A stretch of 64,000 nt of DNA from Lepisosteus oculatus (Eukaryota > Chordata > Actinopteri > Semionotiformes > Lepisosteidae). The translations under genes were made by a program, and so were the position numbers. This document shows positions 63,780-64,000 of the stretch, piece by piece. The DNA is taken from contig NW_027167705.1 of the NCBI RefSeq assembly GCF_040954835.1, positions 62,001 to 126,000 of the forward strand, read 5' to 3'. The notes under the pieces are model-generated. The model ran no database searches. It was given only the letters and a program-made list of their open reading frames with translations, and was not told where the DNA came from. Positions within the stretch are counted from its first letter, which is position 1, and each line of letters opens with the position of its first letter.

Positions 63780-64000
63780 CAACACGGTCTCACTGCAATA
63801 CTATACCGCTGGAGGAAAGAGCCCGGGTTCGATAAGCCTTGGAATGTGACTAGGAAAGTGAAGCCTTTTGAAAGAGGTAAAGCACTGCACAACGGAACTG
63901 AGGGAGAATCTTACAGGGGATTCTGAGCGGTGTCTAAATAAATAAATTCTTCAGCGTCCGCGGATGGCATTTTGCAGCTGGAAGCAGATGTCGACGCTTT
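63780..64000. repeat. U4/Gly module fragment at window end
   Basis: Matches about 52480-52600 and 12030-12160: CACTGCAATACTATACCG through GATGTCGACGCTTT. A Gly tRNA would be expected just beyond the window. Confidence 0.65.

Overview
The window looks like nuclear DNA of a ray-finned fish. Vertebrate-type 5S rRNA, U1, U4 and U5 snRNA and tRNA genes sit among fish-typical mobile elements: a Tc1-like DNA transposon, an L2 LINE, a Rex1/Babar-like LINE, an L1 ORF1 element, a 5S-derived (DeuSINE/SINE3-type) SINE, a chromodomain Ty3/Gypsy element and a Tx1-like LINE. The species cannot be fixed from the sequence alone. No intact host protein-coding gene was recognised. The only intact long coding region is the gag-pol frame of the LTR element.

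Layout. 0-4 kb: a hairpin-like foldback element beside an inverted U4 gene, an internally deleted L1 and an intact-looking tRNA-Gly(TCC). 4-17.5 kb: a large inverted repeat (arms about 5.9-11.5 and 13.5-16.15 kb) around a centre with Gly and Ile tRNA genes, flanked on both sides by direct copies of a tRNA-Thr block. 17.5-24.7 kb: tRNA-Arg(ACG), a Ser(CGA) relic, tRNA-Arg(CCT), a Tc1 element carrying an L2 fragment, and tRNA relics. 24.77-30.05 kb: a chromovirus with LTRs that look identical. 30-44.4 kb: more copies of the Arg, Ser and Thr blocks, and a 5.2 kb TA-duplicating DNA element. 44.4-50.6 kb: a U1 snRNA gene split in stem-loop I by a 5.1 kb two-ORF LINE, next to a U5-like gene. 50.8-55.8 kb: two U4 copies and further tRNA blocks. 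55.86-63.78 kb: a tandem array of about three 2.7 kb units, each with a 5S rRNA gene and a U1 snRNA gene transcribed divergently.

The cluster supplies RNA-machinery genes: 5S for ribosomes, U1/U4/U5 for the spliceosome, tRNAs for translation. The Pol II snRNA genes keep 3' boxes, the U1 genes keep an upstream octamer at a constant distance, and most tRNAs and the 5S genes are followed by T runs. Much of the window is a mosaic of a few modules copied in direct and inverted order, with several joins lying inside RNA genes. Some copies look functional (Gly-TCC, Ile-AAT, Arg-CCT, Ser-CGA, Arg-ACG); many are decayed.

The most notable item is the Tx1-like LINE (45181-50322) inside the U1-70K-binding loop of U1. 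It is a candidate U1-snRNA-targeting retrotransposon, but one copy cannot prove specificity. All calls were made by eye; duplication boundaries are approximate.
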